The position numbers and the translations under genes were made by a program. A DNA stretch of 5,367 nt from positions 1-5,367 of the forward strand of contig JAICIT010000223.1 of assembly GCA_025960445.1 (NCBI GenBank), given 5' to 3'. The number at the start of each line of letters is the position of its first letter. The first letter of the stretch is position 1. Under the pieces are notes generated by a model that was not told the origin of the DNA, did not search any database, and saw nothing but the letters and a program-made list of their open reading frames with translations. This document shows, in pieces, positions 1-5,367 of this stretch. The stretch comes from Bradyrhizobium sp. (GTDB lineage: Bacteria; Pseudomonadota; Alphaproteobacteria; Rhizobiales; Xanthobacteraceae).

Positions 1-856
1 GATCTCCGGCCTGTTCCTGTCTGTTGTCATTGACCGCGACTGGCGCACCTATCTCGATCGCAAGGTGGTGCACTTCGCTTATTTCTACGTGCTGTGGGTC
101 ACGATTCAGTTTGGTTTCAAGGCGCCCTATTTCGCCGGTCAAGCCGGTTGGGGCCACGCCGGATTCCTGTATCTTGAATCGTTCGTCGAACCGTTCGGCA
201 CGTTGTGGTTCATTTATCTGCTGCCGGTGTTCTTCGCGTGGACCAAATTGACGCGCAAACTACCACCCGAGCTGATCTGGGTGCTTGCGGCTTTGCTGGA
301 GAGCGCGCATGTCGCGACCGGCTGGACCGTGATCGACGAGTTCTGCGCCCGCTTCGTGTATTTCTACTCCGGCTATCTGTTCGCGAATTATGTGTTCGCA
401 CTTTCGGATCGTGCGATGGCGCGCCCACTGCTGGCGCTTGCGGCGCTGGCGCTCTGGGCGGCCATCAATGGCAGCCTGGTTGCATTCGACTACAGCGAAT
501 GGCCGCTGATTTCGCTGATGCTCGGCCTGTCGGGCGCTTGCGCCATCATCACTATTGCGACGCTGCTGGCGCGCGCGCGATTGCTGGATTTCTTGCGATA
601 TTGCGGCGAGCATTCGATCGTGATCTATCTCGCGTTCTTCCTGCCGATGGCGACGACGCGGACCCTCCTGCTGCGAACCGGGCTGATCCATGACGTCGGC
701 GCGATCGGGTTGATCGTCACAATCGCCGGCGTGTTGGGCGCACTCGCGCTGTGGCGCATAGCGCTAATAATTGGCGCAAATTTCCTGTTCGAGAGGCCGG
801 CCGCGTTCTGGATCGCACCGCAGAAAGCCAGTCCTGCTATACAAGCGGCCGAGTAA
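1..856 (+). CDS. Acyltransferase-3 family inner-membrane protein (3' part, YcfT-like)
   Basis: The reading frame is open from base 2 to the TAA at 854-856, so the gene enters from the left edge; 284 codons are visible and the true start lies outside. The first visible residues (ISGLFLSVVIDRDW, then YLDRKVVHFAYFYVLW) resemble the membrane acyltransferase-3 family, particularly the YcfT-like group. The GTG at 65 is internal, because family-like sequence continues upstream of it. About eight hydrophobic stretches follow, for example LWFIYLLPVFFAW, then the segment before FDYSEW, LISLMLGLSGACAIITIATL, and the last one near VTIAGVLGALALW. The protein is therefore a multi-pass inner-membrane protein. 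Members of this family transfer acyl groups to sugars or lipids of the cell envelope; the substrate here cannot be told. The catalytic His/Arg region expected nearer the N terminus is not in the window. The short polar tail after FERPAAFW suggests a natural C terminus. The gene lies 128 bases before polA on the same strand, and a functional link to it is not evident. Confidence 0.8.
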   Translation, partial: ISGLFLSVVIDRDWRTYLDRKVVHFAYFYVLWVTIQFGFKAPYFAGQAGWGHAGFLYLESFVEPFGTLWFIYLLPVFFAWTKLTRKLPPELIWVLAALLESAHVATGWTVIDEFCARFVYFYSGYLFANYVFALSDRAMARPLLALAALALWAAINGSLVAFDYSEWPLISLMLGLSGACAIITIATLLARARLLDFLRYCGEHSIVIYLAFFLPMATTRTLLLRTGLIHDVGAIGLIVTIAGVLGALALWRIALIIGANFLFERPAAFWIAPQKASPAIQAAE

Positions 857-921
857 TTCCTCGCTCGGCTGCAGGTCATATCGCACGCGCGGACCTGGAA
901 CAGGCTCGACTCGCGCGCTGT

Positions 922-942
922 AAAAAATCGGCCCGGGCCGAT
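922..942 (-). terminator. Palindrome with adjoining A-run; possible leftward terminator
   Basis: Bases 927-942 read ATCGGCCCGGGCCGAT, a perfect 16-base palindrome, immediately preceded by six A (922-927, the last A shared with the palindrome). Read on the minus strand this gives a GC-rich hairpin (6 bp stem, CCGG loop) followed directly by a T-run, which is the form of an intrinsic terminator. On the plus strand there is no T-run, so it should not strongly stop transcription from the acyltransferase gene into polA. No minus-strand gene ends here, so its use would be to stop antisense transcription across polA, or it may be a protein-binding site. The structure is seen directly; the function is inferred. 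Confidence 0.35.
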
Positions 943-949
943 CACAGGG

Positions 950-977
950 CTGTCAATCCTGACGAAAATCCTTAAAT
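950..977 (+). promoter_or_regulatory. Candidate polA promoter (weak)
   Basis: CTGTCA (950-955) and TTAAAT (972-977), spaced by 16 bases, each match the sigma-70 consensus at four of six positions. They lie in the most AT-rich part of the gap before polA. Transcription would then start about at the polA ATG, and no clear Shine-Dalgarno sequence lies upstream of that ATG (the preceding bases are TTAAATTTCGGCC). This would fit a leaderless or near-leaderless message, but such weak matches occur by chance. polA may equally be read through from the gene before it. Confidence 0.18.
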
Positions 978-984
978 TTCGGCC

Positions 985-3900
985 ATGCCGAAAACATCCC
1001 AAAAAGCCTCACCAAAACCCGTAGCCGTGAAAGCCCCAGCCAAAGGCGACCACGTATTTTTGGTTGACGGATCTTCCTATATTTTCCGGGCCTACCACGC
1101 CCTGCCGCCGCTCAATCGGAAATCCGACGGGCTGCAAGTCAATGCCGTGCTTGGCTTCTGCAACATGCTCTGGAAATTGTTGCGCGAGATGCCGCCGGAC
1201 AATCAGCCGACCCACCTGGCGATTATATTCGACAAGTCCGAGATTACCTTTCGCAACAAGCTTTACCCAGACTACAAGGCGCATCGCGCGCCGGCGCCGG
1301 ATGATCTGATCCCGCAATTTGCGCTGATTCGCGAAGCCGTCCGCGCTTTCGATTTGCCGTGCCTGGAGCAGGTTGGCTTTGAGGCGGATGATCTGATCGC
1401 AACCTATGTGCGCCAGGCCTGCGAGCGCGGCGCTACCGCCACCATCGTGTCCTCCGACAAGGATTTGATGCAGCTCGTGACCGACTGCGTCACCATGTAC
1501 GACACCATGAAGGACCGCCGCATCGGCATCCCGGAGGTAATCGAGAAATTCGGCGTGCCGCCGGAAAAGGTCGTCGATGTGCAGGCGCTGGCTGGCGATT
1601 CCACCGACAATGTGCCGGGCGTTCCGGGAATCGGCGTCAAGACCGCCGCGCAACTGATCGTCGAATATGGCGACCTGGAAGCGCTGCTCCAGCGCGCCGG
1701 CGAAATCAAACAGCCGAAGCGGCGCGAGGCGCTGCTGGAGAATGCCGAGAAGGCGCGCATCTCGCGGCAGCTCGTGCTGCTGGATGACAAGGTCGAACTT
1801 GATGTGCCGCTCGACGAGCTCGCGGTTCACGAGCCGGACGCGCGCAAGCTGATCGCCTTTTTGAAAGCGATGGAATTTTCCACCCTGACCCGCCGCGTCG
1901 CGGATTATTCACAGATAGACCCGTCCGACATCGAGCCGGACATCGGCGTCAAGAGTGCCGCGAGTGTTTTTGGATCGCTCCCGCTGGCACAAAAGGTCGA
2001 TGAGTCCGGCAATGTGCCGAGGCTCAATGTACCCAATGGTGAAGGCGCGAGCGGCGATCTTTTCGCAGCAGCCGGCGTTCCCAACCCACCCTCTCCCGCG
2101 AGCGGCCGAGCGGCCGGAGCCGTGCCAACCCACGGCAGGGCGGAACGATCGGCTGTCGTTCTCACTCCGCAAGCGCTTGCCGCGGCGCGCGCCGAAGCCG
2201 CGCGCAAGACCAAAATCGACCGCAGCAAATACCAGACGATCCGCAATCTCGACCAGCTTAAAGCCTGGACCTCACGCGTACACGATATCGGTCATTTCGC
2301 GCTCGAAGCCAAAGCCGATTCCATCGATCCAATGCAGGCCGAAATTTGCGGTATTGCGCTGGCGCTCGCGCCCAACGACGCCTGCTATGTTCCACTCAGC
2401 CACAAGCAGACCGGCGGCGACGGCGCTGGCCTGTTCGCGGCCGGTATCGCTCCGGATCAGATCAAGACTGAGGACGCCATAGAGGTGCTGCGGCCGCTGC
2501 TGGAATCGCCGGGCATTTTGAAGATCGGCTTCAACATCAAATTCAACGCCGTCATTTTCGCCCAGCACGGCGTCACGCTTCGCAACCACGATGACGCGCA
2601 GCTAATGTCTTACGCGCTCGACGCCGGCCGTAACGCGCACGGACTGGATGGCCTCGCCGAACGCTGGCTCGGCCATGCCAACATGACCCATTTGGAGGTG
2701 ACCGGCAGTGGCAAGGGCAAGCTGAGCTTCGATCAAGTCGCGGTCGAGAAAGCCACGGCATATTCGGCTGAGGATGCCGATGTGATCCTGAGGCTCTGGC
2801 GCGTGCTCAAGCCGCGGCTTGTGGCCGAGCGCATGAACTCGGTCTATGAAACGTTGGAGCGGCCGTTGATCTCGGTGCTGGCGCGCATGGAGCGGCGCGG
2901 AATCTCGATCGACCGCCAGGTGCTGTCGCGCCTATCCGGCGAATTCGCCCAGACCGCCGCGCGAGTCGAGGCCGAAATACAGGAGATCGCAGGCGAGCCG
3001 GTCAATGTCGGCAGCCCGAAGCAAATCGGCGATATTATTTTTGGCAAGATGGCAATCCCCGGCGGCAGCAAGACGAAGACCGGCGCGTGGTCGACCTCCG
3101 CGCAGATTCTCGACGAACTCGCCGAGCAGGGCCATGAATTTCCGAGAAAAATTCTGGAGTGGCGGCAGGTTTCAAAACTGAAATCGACCTATACCGATGC
3201 GCTGCCGACCTACGTACATCCGCAGACCCATCGCGTGCACACCACTTACGCGCTGGCGGCGACCACGACCGGACGGCTCTCATCGAACGAGCCCAACCTG
3301 CAGAATATTCCGATAAGAACCGAGGACGGCCGAAAAATCCGCCGTGCTTTTATCGCTTCGCCAGGCCACAAACTGGTGTCGGCGGACTATTCGCAGATCG
3401 AGTTGCGACTGCTCGCCGAGATCGCCGATATTCCCGTTTTGAAGCAGGCGTTCCGCGATGGACTTGACATTCACGCCATGACCGCGTCCGAAATGTTTGG
3501 CGTTCCAGTCAAGGACATGCCGGCCGAGGTACGTCGCCGCGCTAAGGCGATCAACTTCGGAATCATCTACGGCATCTCGCCATTTGGACTGGCGAACCAA
3601 CTCGGCATCGCCCGCGAGGAAGCGTCCGCCTACATCAAACGTTATTTCGAACGATTTCCGGGCATTCGCGCCTATATGGATGAAACACGCGATTTCTGCC
3701 GCACGCACGGCTATGTCCAGACGTTGTTTGGCCGGAAATGTTACTATCCGGAGATCAAGGCATCGAACGCGTCCGTCCGTTCATTCAATGAGCGCGCCGC
3801 CATCAACGCGCGTTTGCAGGGGACGGCCGCCGACATCATTCGCCGAGCCATGATCCGGATGGAAGATGCCTTGGCCGAGAAGAAGCTTTCGGCGCAGATG

Positions 3901-4071
3901 CTGCTGCAAGTGCACGACGAACTAGTTTTCGAGGTGCCCAATGATGAGGTCGCCGCCACCCTGCCGGTCGTGCAACACACCATGCAAGACGCGCCGTTCC
4001 CGGCGGTCCTGCTCTCGGTGCCGCTACATGTCGATGCGCGCGCCGCAGATAATTGGGACGAGGCGCATTGA
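985..4071 (+). CDS. polA: DNA polymerase I, with a degenerate 3'-5' exonuclease site
   Basis: This is a complete 1028-residue DNA polymerase I (928 in E. coli), which fills gaps and removes RNA primers in DNA repair and lagging-strand synthesis. The ATG at 985 gives a short Lys/Pro-rich leader before the first conserved strand. The 5' nuclease domain (about 23-310) has its metal ligands: D28 in VDGSSYIFRAYHALPP, D83, E133-A-D135-D136, D158/D160 in SSDKD, and D205/D208 in GDSTDN. A long Ala/Pro-rich linker (about 312-425) follows, roughly 65 residues longer than in E. coli. The 3'-5' exonuclease fold (about 428-610) is present, but E441, K443 and N521 replace E. coli D355, E357 and D424; Y593 and D597 (Y497, D501) remain. 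The polymerase domain (about 640-1028) is intact: R764, N771, Q773, motif A D801-YSQIE806, motif B R850/K854/F858/Y862, motif C H977-D978-E979. It ends WDEAH, much like E. coli WDQAH. The inference is an active polymerase and 5' nuclease without effective proofreading. The identification itself is secure. Confidence 0.98.
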   Translation: MPKTSQKASPKPVAVKAPAKGDHVFLVDGSSYIFRAYHALPPLNRKSDGLQVNAVLGFCNMLWKLLREMPPDNQPTHLAIIFDKSEITFRNKLYPDYKAHRAPAPDDLIPQFALIREAVRAFDLPCLEQVGFEADDLIATYVRQACERGATATIVSSDKDLMQLVTDCVTMYDTMKDRRIGIPEVIEKFGVPPEKVVDVQALAGDSTDNVPGVPGIGVKTAAQLIVEYGDLEALLQRAGEIKQPKRREALLENAEKARISRQLVLLDDKVELDVPLDELAVHEPDARKLIAFLKAMEFSTLTRRVADYSQIDPSDIEPDIGVKSAASVFGSLPLAQKVDESGNVPRLNVPNGEGASGDLFAAAGVPNPPSPASGRAAGAVPTHGRAERSAVVLTPQALAAARAEAARKTKIDRSKYQTIRNLDQLKAWTSRVHDIGHFALEAKADSIDPMQAEICGIALALAPNDACYVPLSHKQTGGDGAGLFAAGIAPDQIKTEDAIEVLRPLLESPGILKIGFNIKFNAVIFAQHGVTLRNHDDAQLMSYALDAGRNAHGLDGLAERWLGHANMTHLEVTGSGKGKLSFDQVAVEKATAYSAEDADVILRLWRVLKPRLVAERMNSVYETLERPLISVLARMERRGISIDRQVLSRLSGEFAQTAARVEAEIQEIAGEPVNVGSPKQIGDIIFGKMAIPGGSKTKTGAWSTSAQILDELAEQGHEFPRKILEWRQVSKLKSTYTDALPTYVHPQTHRVHTTYALAATTTGRLSSNEPNLQNIPIRTEDGRKIRRAFIASPGHKLVSADYSQIELRLLAEIADIPVLKQAFRDGLDIHAMTASEMFGVPVKDMPAEVRRRAKAINFGIIYGISPFGLANQLGIAREEASAYIKRYFERFPGIRAYMDETRDFCRTHGYVQTLFGRKCYYPEIKASNASVRSFNERAAINARLQGTAADIIRRAMIRMEDALAEKKLSAQMLLQVHDELVFEVPNDEVAATLPVVQHTMQDAPFPAVLLSVPLHVDARAADNWDEAH
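2089..2136 (+). repeat. Repeat-like tract inside the polA linker
   Basis: Within the linker between the 5' nuclease and 3'-5' exonuclease domains, 2089-2105 reads CCCTCTCCCGCGAGCGG. This resembles one half of a dispersed palindromic repeat (CCCTCTCCCGC...GCGGGAGAGGG) that is common in proteobacterial genomes and whose translation typically gives PSPASGR, exactly what residues 369-375 read here. It is followed by a tandem copy of the 8-mer GAGCGGCC (2100-2107 and 2108-2115) and by a hairpin with a 6 bp stem, GCCGTG (2119-2124) with CACGGC (2131-2136). The reading frame stays open. The tract may be the remnant of a repeat inserted into a tolerant linker, or simply GC-rich low-complexity coding sequence. 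Confidence 0.3.
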
Positions 4072-4122
4072 GAGCTGACGTCATCGGTAAGAGCGCGGCG
4101 AATCTGCGCGGCTCGTTTCATG

Positions 4123-4147
4123 CATGGCGGGGCTTGTCCCGGCCATG
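4123..4147. repeat. REP-like hairpin, CATGGC/GCCATG type
   Basis: CATGGCGGGG (4123-4132) pairs with CCCGGCCATG (4138-4147) around a CTTGT loop, giving a 10-position stem with a single G-G mismatch. The core GGGCTTGTCCCGGCCATG matches, from memory, a very common intergenic palindromic repeat of Bradyrhizobium-like genomes. It lies about 50 bases after the polA stop in the convergent gap with the glutathione transferase gene. No T-run follows on either strand, so it is not a classical intrinsic terminator. It could still protect mRNA 3' ends or slow polymerase in both directions. Confidence 0.5.
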
Positions 4148-4195
4148 AGGAGACAAACTTCAGCGTGGTCCCTCCGAAAAGCAGCGACCCCAGCG

Positions 4196-4213
4196 TGAGC
4201 GCACTCGCGCTCA
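4196..4213. other. Perfect hairpin between convergent genes
   Basis: TGAGCGC (4196-4202) and GCGCTCA (4207-4213) form a perfect 7 bp stem with the four-base loop ACTC. No T-run follows on either strand. It sits near the middle of the 262-base gap between the polA stop and the glutathione transferase stop. It may help bidirectional transcription termination. It does not resemble a repeat family I recognise. Confidence 0.35.
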
Positions 4214-4285
4214 TCGCTACGCCGCGACGATGATGATTGAAGCAAGCCTTCGTTTGTCTGCTCTTTTCAGGCCAGGTGATTGTGG

Positions 4286-4305
4286 GTTCCTGCGTTCGCA
4301 GGAAC
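4286..4305. repeat. REP-like hairpin, GTTCCTGCG/CGCAGGAAC type
   Basis: GTTCCTGCG (4286-4294) and CGCAGGAAC (4297-4305) are perfect inverted arms separated by TT; in practice this is a stem with a GTTC-like tip. Followed by GACA, it matches the general form of a dispersed repeat found across proteobacteria, whose chance translations give the familiar strings VPAFAGTT in one frame and SFLRTQEP on the other strand. Both strings are indeed encoded here. It begins about 30 bases from the glutathione transferase stop codon, so it would be in the 3' end of that transcript. The remainder of 4072-4333 shows no gene I can support. Confidence 0.55.
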
Positions 4306-4333
4306 GACAGCACCTCCTGGACGCAACGATCGG

Positions 4334-4960
4334 TCAATCCAGTTTGGCTTCCATTCCACGCCTCACTCCGGGCCGCGCCATCAGTGCCTCATACCAGCGC
4401 CCGACGTTTGGGAAATCCGCAAACGAAACCTTGTGGCGCTCGTGCCGCCAGGCCCAGCCGAGGATCGCAAAATCAGCCACTGACAGCGCGTCGGCGACGA
4501 ACTCGCGATTGGCCAGACGGCGGTCAAGCACACCGTAAAGGCGGCGCGTCTCCGCCATGTAGCGTTTCAGCCCGTAGGCGCGGTCCTGCTCATTCTCCAG
4601 CGCGATGAAGTGATGCACCTGCCCCGGCATCGGCCCGAAGCCGCCCATCTGCCACATCAACCATTCGTAAACAGGAATGCGATCGCTCAAAGGCGTCGGC
4701 AGGAATTTGCCGGTCTTCTCGCCGAGATAGAGCAGGATCGCACCGGATTCGAATATGCTGACGCGCTTGCCGCCGGGTCCGTCTGGATCGACGATCGCCG
4801 GGATCTTGTTGTTGGGGCTGATGGCGAGGAAGTGCGGCGCCATCTGCTCGCCCTTGCTGATGTTAATCGGGAACACCTTGTACGGCAGTCCCATTTCTTC
4901 CAGGGCGACGCTGATCTTGCGGCCGTTCGGAGTATTCCAGGTATGAAGTTCGATGCTCAT
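4334..4960 (-). CDS. Glutathione S-transferase family protein, YfcG-like (nu class)
   Basis: This is a 208-residue cytosolic glutathione transferase. The start is the ATG at 4958-4960 (MSIELHTWNTPNG), which matches the family N terminus and length (E. coli YfcG has 215). An upstream in-frame start would add 54 residues with no family resemblance. The thioredoxin-like domain (about 1-82) has T10-P-N12-G at the glutathione site, ISPNNKIPAIVD with the cis-proline P54, and E71-S72 in FESGAILLYL, which binds the glutamyl part of glutathione. The helical domain (about 90-208) has GFGPMPGQVHHF (107-118) and the N-capping box S160-V-A-D163. The whole protein lacks cysteine. YfcG and its relatives act as glutathione-dependent disulfide reductases with weak classical transferase activity, and the same is inferred here. 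The upstream bases GGGACAAGAAAAA give only a modest ribosome binding site. The gene converges on polA and diverges from pyrE, so it is probably transcribed alone. Confidence 0.93.
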   Translation of the reverse strand: MSIELHTWNTPNGRKISVALEEMGLPYKVFPINISKGEQMAPHFLAISPNNKIPAIVDPDGPGGKRVSIFESGAILLYLGEKTGKFLPTPLSDRIPVYEWLMWQMGGFGPMPGQVHHFIALENEQDRAYGLKRYMAETRRLYGVLDRRLANREFVADALSVADFAILGWAWRHERHKVSFADFPNVGRWYEALMARPGVRRGMEAKLD

Positions 4961-4993
4961 TTTTTCTTGTCCCGCAGCTTTGTTACTCAGTAC

Positions 4994-5005
4994 CGCGGAA
5001 CCGCG
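4994..5005. promoter_or_regulatory. Short inverted repeat upstream of the GST gene
   Basis: CGCGG (4994-4998) and CCGCG (5001-5005) are perfect inverted arms around AA, 34 bases upstream of the glutathione transferase ATG. It lies in the 168-base region shared by the two divergent genes, where an operator could sit. No regulator gene is in view and the element is short, so it may be chance in GC-rich DNA. Confidence 0.15.
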
Positions 5006-5049
5006 AGGCTTTACAACCGGGCTTCCCAAGCTGCCCTCTGGCCACACTG

Positions 5050-5078
5050 TTGACGGCGAGACTTCGTTCTGGAATGTA
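5050..5078 (+). promoter_or_regulatory. Candidate pyrE promoter (weak -10)
   Basis: TTGACG (5050-5055) matches the -35 consensus at five of six positions. With a 17-base spacer, the -10 position is AATGTA (5073-5078), a poor match to TATAAT. This would place the start of transcription near 5085, giving a leader of about 45 bases before the pyrE TTG. The -35 is typical of alphaproteobacterial housekeeping promoters, whose -10 elements are often degenerate, but the assignment is tentative. Confidence 0.25.
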
Positions 5079-5128
5079 CGCCTGTCCCCCGATAGATTGC
5101 GCCCGTCCTGCAAAGCGAGCAAAAGACA

Positions 5129-5367
5129 TTGTCCAAATCAGCTTCCCGCGCACGGCTCGCCGAGATCATTCGCAAGCGCTCGTTCGGCCGCGGCGAAATT
5201 ACGTTGGCGTCAGGGCGCAAGAGCGACTTCTATTTCAATCTCAAGCCGACCATGCTCGATCCCGAGGGAGCCGCGCTGCTTGCGGAGCTGACCTACGAAG
5301 CTCTGAAGGATGACGGGCTTGATTATGTCGGCGGACTGGAAATGGGCGCGGTGCCGCTTGCAGGCGC
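5129..5367 (+). CDS. pyrE: Orotate phosphoribosyltransferase (5' part)
   Basis: PyrE joins orotate to PRPP to make orotidine 5'-monophosphate, the fifth step of de novo pyrimidine synthesis, in the cytosol. The frame runs off the right edge; 79 complete codons plus two bases are visible. No ATG or GTG start is available: the in-frame stop is at 5093-5095, and TTG at 5129 is the best start, giving [20 protein letters not shown] weak purine-rich stretch, AAGCGAG (5114-5119 region), lies about nine bases before it. The segment [16 protein letters not shown] (24-39) is the N-terminal orotate and PRPP-contacting region of the family, with S28-G-R-K31 and the aromatic pair before N37. [12 protein letters not shown] (68-79) is the start of the phosphoribosyltransferase core strand and loop. 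The PRPP-binding motif itself lies past the edge. The gene diverges from the glutathione transferase, 168 bases away. The family call is firm; the exact start is less sure. Confidence 0.9.
   Translation, partial: MSKSASRARLAEIIRKRSFGRGEITLASGRKSDFYFNLKPTMLDPEGAALLAELTYEALKDDGLDYVGGLEMGAVPLAG

Noticed and set aside
625..1002. Minus-strand open frame across the acyltransferase end and the gap before polA
   Set aside because: It crosses the stop region and the palindrome without a recognisable product and is antisense to a membrane protein gene.
1009..1830. Long open frame on the minus strand (273 codons) opposite polA
   Set aside because: It lies wholly antisense to the conserved 5' nuclease domain, its composition is that of a GC-rich shadow frame, and no family motif is visible.
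3744..4337. Minus-strand open frame of 197 codons spanning the polA 3' end and the following gap
   Set aside because: Half is antisense to polA and the other half translates the REP-like hairpins (strings such as SFLRTQEP and SSWPGQAPP), the classic sign of a spurious repeat-derived frame.
4230..4608. Plus-strand open frames of about 67-123 codons over the gap and the glutathione transferase 3' end
   Set aside because: They overlap the REP-like element (giving VPAFAGTT) and run antisense to a well-supported gene.
4961..5122. 54-codon N-terminal extension of the glutathione transferase
   Set aside because: The family N terminus begins at the ATG at 4958-4960, the extension shows no resemblance to any targeting or family sequence, and it would occupy the divergent promoter region.
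1..5367. A new defence, mobile or biosynthetic system
   Set aside because: All four genes belong to known housekeeping or common families, there are no integrase, transposase, toxin-antitoxin or CRISPR signs, and the non-coding gaps are short.

Overview
The window looks like an ordinary chromosomal housekeeping region of an alphaproteobacterium, most likely of the order Hyphomicrobiales (Rhizobiales) near Bradyrhizobium and its relatives. The reasons are the high-GC codon use in every gene, the close resemblance of the DNA polymerase I and PyrE proteins to that lineage as I remember it, and short hairpin repeats of a kind common between genes in these genomes. I ran no database search, so the placement rests on pattern recognition.

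Layout, left to right. Bases 1-856 (+) hold the 3' part of a multi-pass inner-membrane acyltransferase-3 family protein. A 128-base gap follows, with a perfect 16-base palindrome next to a run of A. Bases 985-4071 (+) hold a complete polA. A 262-base gap without a convincing gene follows (4072-4333) and carries three separate hairpins, two of them REP-like. Bases 4334-4960 (-) hold a complete YfcG-like glutathione transferase that converges on polA. A 168-base divergent promoter region (4961-5128) leads to the first 79 codons of pyrE (+), which starts with TTG and runs off the right edge.

The genes do not form one pathway. polA serves DNA repair and Okazaki fragment processing, pyrE serves de novo UMP synthesis, the glutathione transferase probably serves thiol redox balance or detoxification, and the acyltransferase probably modifies an envelope glycan or lipid. 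No mobile element, CRISPR array, RNA gene or defence system was seen.

The most notable observation is in polA. The 5' nuclease and polymerase active sites are intact, but three of the four metal-binding carboxylates of the 3'-5' proofreading domain are replaced (E441, K443 and N521 where E. coli has D355, E357 and D424). This Pol I is therefore probably unable to proofread. The long linker before that domain also carries a repeat-like tract.
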